Part shown: positions 6,617 through 10,751 of the stretch, piece after piece | Layout of the letters: every line of letters starts with the position of its first letter | Position numbering within the stretch: position 1 is the stretch's first letter | Notes under the pieces: generated by a model | What the model was told of the DNA's origin: nothing | The model's input: the letters and a program-made list of their open reading frames with translations, nothing else | Databases searched by the model: none | Position numbers and translations under genes: made by a program | NCBI GenBank assembly: GCA_034696485.1 | Contig: JAQIWT010001453.1 | Span: 1-10,751 of the forward strand | DNA length: 10,751 nucleotides | Origin: Isohypsibius dastychi | Lineage: Eukaryota; Tardigrada; Eutardigrada; Parachela; Isohypsibiidae | Direction of reading: 5' to 3'

Positions 6617-9600
6617 GTATGAAGTTCTAGTGAACACGTTTTAGTTCTGTGTTCTGAAATTTCTCTAATTTAGAATGGAAATCCGTCAGAATACGCGTCA
6701 TTTCTGAACAATCTGACTTACTGGTGGGTTAATGGGTAAGCGAACATGTCCACCCGAATCTATGCTTGATAACCAAGATGTTGCTCAGGATCATGTATCA
6801 GGGATGGAAGAAGCCATTGGTCCAAGAAGATCTTCATGACATTATCCGAGATGACCGAGCACAATTTCTGGTTGAACCACTACAGGCTAACTGGGATCGA
6901 GAAATGAATGACCTAAAAAGGTATAAACCTTCCAACCTGTCATCTATCGTTACTGCGTTTGTGCCTTCAGATCCCGTCAGCTGGGTGATAAGAACTCTGC
7001 TAAACCATCGTTCGCTAGAGCGCTGTTTCGTACTTACTGGAAGACTCTATTGTTCACTGGGCTACTGCGTCTTGCTGGTGACCTTTTAGGTTTCACTTTA
7101 CCGTTTCTACTCAGGTTTGATGTTAGGTTGTTTGATTACATACAGTTAAGACTAACATTCTAGGCGGATTGTCGAGTTTCTCCTGAACGACGAGGAAGAA
7201 ATTTGGAAAGGATATCTGAACGCAGTCATTTTGCTCTTGACAATGGTTATTCAAACTCTGACGGTCAATTGGTATTTGTATGTATGTAACCGGAGTGGAA
7301 TGCAAGTTAAGAGTAGGTGCACCTTGAAGTTATCATGGCGTGATTAAGTATCGGTTAGAAATCTATTAGACGCTATCACAGCGATGATCTATCGCAAGGC
7401 CCTTCGAATTACAAGCGCCGCCAAACATGCTAGTAGTGTTGGAGAGATTGTAAATTTAATGTCAGTGGATTCAGCTCGCTTCATGGAGTTCATGGCATTC
7501 ATCCACACTCTCTGGTCATCACCATTCGTTGTTGCCGTGTCCATGTACTTTCTCTATGAAATCTTCGGTGCGGCCATGTTTGCTGGCTTGGTCACGTTGG
7601 CTCTTCTCATGCCGCTTAGCGCATATGTTTGGAGTCAAATGCGCGCGGTGCAAGTAAGTAACTTTTCAACCTTGGCTCAAGAAAGTGTCTTGAATTGAGT
7701 CTCAAGGCATTGCAAATGAAAGAGAAAGACCGTCGGATTAAGCTGCTTTCTGAGATTCTAAATGGTATCAAAGTGCTCAAACTTTATGCCTGGGAAGAAG
7801 CATTCCAACGAGAACTGTTGTCAATACGGAATCGTGAAGTAAGACAACCCTACCTCTTCATTATACACATAGAAATGCACTGTTCTTTTCTGCTGTTACA
7901 GTTGGTTATTTTGAAGAGGTCAGCTTATTGGGCAGCCGCATCACATGGCCTTTTTACATCAGCAACATACATCCTCGCATTGGCCATGTTTGTTGCTTAT
8001 GCTCTGCTAAACCCGGAAAACATTCTTAACGCGACCGTCCTGTTCCCCGCATTAGCTTGGTTGAATTTGATTCGTCAGCCAATGGGGAGAATGTGTCCCG
8101 CTGTCGGCCAAGCCATTCAAGTATAACAGACCACTTTCAAAATGTATGTCGCACTTTCTAATACGACGCACTTGACAGATTATTCTGGCTCAAAAACGAT
8201 TGCTGCGCTTCTTTCAAAATGAGGAACTAGACCCGGAGAATGTCATCAAGCTTGAACCATCTATTGCGAGTGATGTCAGGATAACTGATGCGACTTTCAC
8301 CTGGGACGCTGGGAATAAGTCACCTTGTTTGAAAAATATAAATTTGGATGTCGGTGCGGGCGAACTGATAGCTGTTGTGGGGAAGATTGGCGCGGGAAAG
8401 TCATCACTCTGCGGAGCGATGATTGGCCTGCTAAAGAAGACTTCGGGGACTGTTGGGCTAAAGGTGGTACAGTTTGTGCTGATGGCCGGCTTTGAAGTGA
8501 CAATCTTTTTCGTTCAAGGGCAAGGTGGCTTATGTCTCTCAACAGGCCTGGATTCAGAATATGACCATCCAAGAAAACATTCTATTTGGGAGCGAAATGA
8601 AAAGAGCCAGTTATAATACAATTATCAAAGCGTGCGCGTTGATCACTGACTTGGATGCGCTCCCGGGACGGGATCAAACTCAGATTGGCGAACGGGGAAT
8701 TAATTTAAGTGGAGGCCAAAAGCAACGCCTGAGTTTGGCACGTGCTGCATACAATGATGCAGATGTAAGCTGTTTCTTCAACAGCCTATCAAACGAGGTC
8801 ATTGTTTTGTTTGACAGATTTATATTTTGGATGATCCACTGAGCGCTGTTGACGCCCATGTGTTTGTGTTCATATCTGATTCAAGTGTGCAAATTTGACA
8901 TTACATGATTCTATTTCAGAGGCAAGTACATCTTCGACAACGTCATCGGACCGAACGGAATCTTAAAGGACAAAACGCGAATTCTCGTCACTCACGGCGT
9001 CTCTTTCCTCTCTCAGACAGACCGCATCCTCGTGCTGACAAATGGCTCAATCACTGAACAAGGGACTTATCAAGAACTTGTGCAGAATAACGGGGAATTC
9101 GCAGACCTGATCGACACGTACCTCAATGAAAAGAATGAAGAGATGCAAGATGAACAAGTTGATTTTGATCTCATGGAAGAGATTGAGGTTGAACCAGGTG
9201 AAGGCTTTGGGTTAGCAAGTCTACAAGGCACATCATCTAGATCATCACTTCGACGAGTCAAGAGCATATTACGACGTGGTGTAGGAGTTCCGCCTCTCAG
9301 TGTCGAAGAGGCTGGAAGAGCTAAAGGTAAACTGATGGAAGAGGAGAAGCAAGAAATCGGAGCTGTAAAATGGGATGTCTACTTGCTCTACGCGAAACAC
9401 ATGACCATGTCAGCTACAGTACTCCTTGTCTTCCTCCATACGGTCTATTCTACTCTGGCATCGGTGGTCAACTTTTGGCTAGCTGATTGGCCATCTGATC
9501 AAGACTATCCCGAACGAAGAGGCACCAACTGGCGCGATTATCGGATTGGAGTGTATGCGGGCATTGTGACGCTGCAGGGTAAGGGTTTCTTGTTTACGAG

Positions 9601-10751
9601 TCAAAAGATGATTCTCCGTTATATTTAGGAGTCTTCATAGCAGTCTTTTCTTTCACAATGGCACAAGCGCGTATCAGAGCCAGTCGGAATATTCACGAAG
9701 AGCTACTCACACGCATCCTACATTGTCCCATGTCGTTTTTCGATACAACCCCACTTGGTAGAGTCATGACACGTTTTGGTCGTGATGTCGACATTGTTGA
9801 CCTTCTCATCCCATCCAATATCGAGTTTGGATTGTTCAGCGTCCTTTCCGTTCTCACCACCGTTGTTGTGGTACGTAGCTCTTGTATAGCATTAGCTCTG
9901 GTAATAGTGAATCCTTCAGATTTGCGTCAGTACGCCGCCATTTGCAATAATCATCATCCCCCTTGCCATATTGTATTTTTTCATGCAAGTGAGTCTTGAG
10001 AGCTTTCAAAAATGGATGAGGAAGACGTTTTGATTTGTTTTTTTCTCAGCGCTTTTATAGTTCCGTTTGTCGGCAGCTTAAACGTATCGAGGCTACTGAA
10101 CGTTCACCATTGATCTCCCACTTTCAAGAGTCCATGGCTGGAACTCCTGTCATTATAGCCAGCAATCAAACTGACAAGTTCATTCGCCAAAATGAGGCGC
10201 TAATCGAACGTTCAAATGCATCTACTTTTCTCATTGTCGCGTCAAATCGGTACATTGTGTTAAAACTTAAGATGTTTCTTACGCTGAAATCCTTTACCTA
10301 TAACATTTTTATATTTGGTAGATGGATTACGTTGCGAATGGAGATGATCGGTATTCTAGCAACATTTCTAGCTTCAATATTTGCCGTGATGAGTCGCCAG
10401 TACCAATGGGGCATCAGTCCAGAAGCTATTGGCTTGTCTATAACATACGCTCTTCAGATCAATATACTCCTCAACTGGCTCTTATGGATCTCATGTGAAC
10501 TGGAGAGCAATATAGTTTCGGTCGAGCGAATCAAAGAATACACCCAAGTCCCACAAGAAGTCTGATGGAGTCAGTGATCAGTTGTAACTCCCATGACCTT
10601 TATCATTTCAGGCACCATGGCACGTTCAAGAAACCAAACCCCCAGAAAGCTGGCCCGAGAGAGGCGAAATATCATTCATTGACCACCAAGCTCGATATCG
10701 AGATGATCTCGATCTGATTCTCAAAGGTCTGACCGCAGACATTGAAGGTGG
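5757..10751 (+). CDS. ABCC-family (MRP1-like) ABC transporter, 5' 21 exons, runs off the window
   Basis: This is an ATP-driven exporter of organic anions, glutathione, glucuronide and similar conjugates at the plasma membrane. My exon model is 5757-5834, 5895-6068, 6127-6255, 6320-6457, 6506-6616, 6674-6735, 6789-6920, 6971-7114, 7164-7312, 7370-7653, 7707-7838, 7902-8120, 8179-8463, 8519-8764, 8818-8861, 8920-9578, 9629-9870, 9920-9988, 10050-10249, 10322-10559 and 10612 to the edge. All introns are GT-AG and 48-72 bases, all phases agree, and 1291 codons plus two bases are present. The start is the first ATG of its frame, with good context (AAACATGG). The N-terminal GFCPDALL resembles the MRP1 N-terminus. 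Domains are TMD0, L0, TMD1, NBD1, linker, TMD2 and the start of NBD2. Roughly 240 further residues are expected outside the window. TMD0 places it with long ABCCs (ABCC1/2/3/6 type), not with ABCC4/5. The exact orthologue cannot be decided here. Confidence 0.95.
6674..8120 (+). other. L0 linker and TMD1 of the ABCC transporter
   Basis: Exons 6-12 encode residues of about 211-584. L0 includes [14 protein letters not shown] (the conserved S-x-(I/L)-T-F/Y-W-W segment), then [15 protein letters not shown]1 begins after [16 protein letters not shown]. Conserved family marks are [40 protein letters not shown] (the coupling-helix region) and RQPMGRMCP. Two acceptors here matter for the model. The one at 6970 removes 50 bases and restores [11 protein letters not shown]. 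The one at 7706 has A at -3 (CTCAAG) but is the only one in phase. Confidence 0.9.
8179..9110 (+). other. NBD1, first nucleotide-binding domain of the ABCC transporter
   Basis: Exons 13-15 and the start of exon 16 encode residues of about 585-838. The aromatic A-loop region is ATFTWD. Walker A is GKIGAGKS (652-659). The Q-loop is VSQQAWIQN, the signature LSGGQ (742-746), and Walker B ILDD (764-767), followed by the D-loop SAVDAH. The switch histidine is H801 in ILVTHG. As in ABCC NBD1 generally, an aspartate (D767) stands where most ABC proteins have the catalytic glutamate, so this site binds ATP but is expected to hydrolyse it poorly. A 44-base exon (8818-8861) carries Walker B. Confidence 0.93.
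9111..9361 (+). other. Charged regulatory linker between NBD1 and TMD2
   Basis: After DLIDTYL comes an acidic run ([19 protein letters not shown]), then a basic serine-rich run ([16 protein letters not shown]), then [20 protein letters not shown]. The final [12 protein letters not shown] matches the conserved ExE(x)..TGxVKW lead-in to TMD2. In related transporters this linker is a phosphorylation target; the RSSLRRVKS cluster is a plausible kinase site, by inference. Confidence 0.75.
9362..10559 (+). other. TMD2 of the ABCC transporter
   Basis: The end of exon 16 and exons 17-20 encode residues of about 924-1245. Membrane helices include [50 protein letters not shown] and [16 protein letters not shown]. 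Conserved marks are [73 protein letters not shown] and [11 protein letters not shown]. The intron 10250-10321 is 72 bases with no in-frame stop. I remove it because splicing gives the family text [11 protein letters not shown]. Confidence 0.9.
10612..10751 (+). other. Beginning of NBD2 of the ABCC transporter (cut by window edge)
   Basis: Exon 21 begins in phase 0 with [20 protein letters not shown], then [20 protein letters not shown]. This is the PP..WP..G.I.F.....RYR..LDLVLKG lead into ABCC NBD2, including the A-loop tyrosine. The window ends at DIEGG, about ten residues before the expected Walker A motif. Confidence 0.9.

Noticed and set aside
8297-8572. Minus-strand open frame across NBD1
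   Set aside because: It is a shadow of Walker A-bearing exon 13 and of the following intron. The plus-strand protein is unmistakable.

Overview
This is an animal (metazoan) nuclear genome window. Two long multi-exon genes lie head to head, and neither is an open frame at the DNA level. Both become continuous proteins only after removing about 38 GT-AG introns, 37 of them 48-72 bases long. Such dense, tiny introns in signalling and transport genes point to a compact invertebrate genome. A tardigrade or a similarly compact ecdysozoan would fit, but that is only a guess. The 3' splice sites do not follow the fixed nematode TTTTCAG pattern.

Minus strand, about 4541 down to 102: a complete receptor guanylate cyclase (membrane, natriuretic-peptide-receptor type). 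I model 19 coding exons and about 1091 residues. In order they encode a signal peptide, an ANF-receptor-like ligand-binding ectodomain, one transmembrane helix, a degenerate kinase-homology domain, a dimerisation helix and a class III guanylate cyclase domain. A poly(A) signal follows 81 bases after the stop codon. The phases of all 19 exons agree and the total length is a multiple of three.

Intergenic, 4542-5756: about 1.2 kb shared by the two divergent promoters. On the guanylate-cyclase side it holds a probable leader exon and a well-formed 63-base intron. It also holds a perfect CRE palindrome next to a nuclear-receptor-like dyad, and a short upstream reading frame on the transporter side.

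Plus strand, 5757 to the window edge: the first 21 coding exons (1291 complete codons) of a full-length ABCC/MRP transporter of the ABCC1 type. They cover TMD0, the L0 linker, TMD1, NBD1, the regulatory linker and TMD2. The window stops just inside NBD2, before its Walker A motif.

Functionally the pair places a cGMP-producing receptor next to an organic-anion exporter. Some ABCC members export cyclic nucleotides, so a functional link is possible, but nothing in the sequence proves it. I see no RNA genes, mobile elements or CRISPR arrays.
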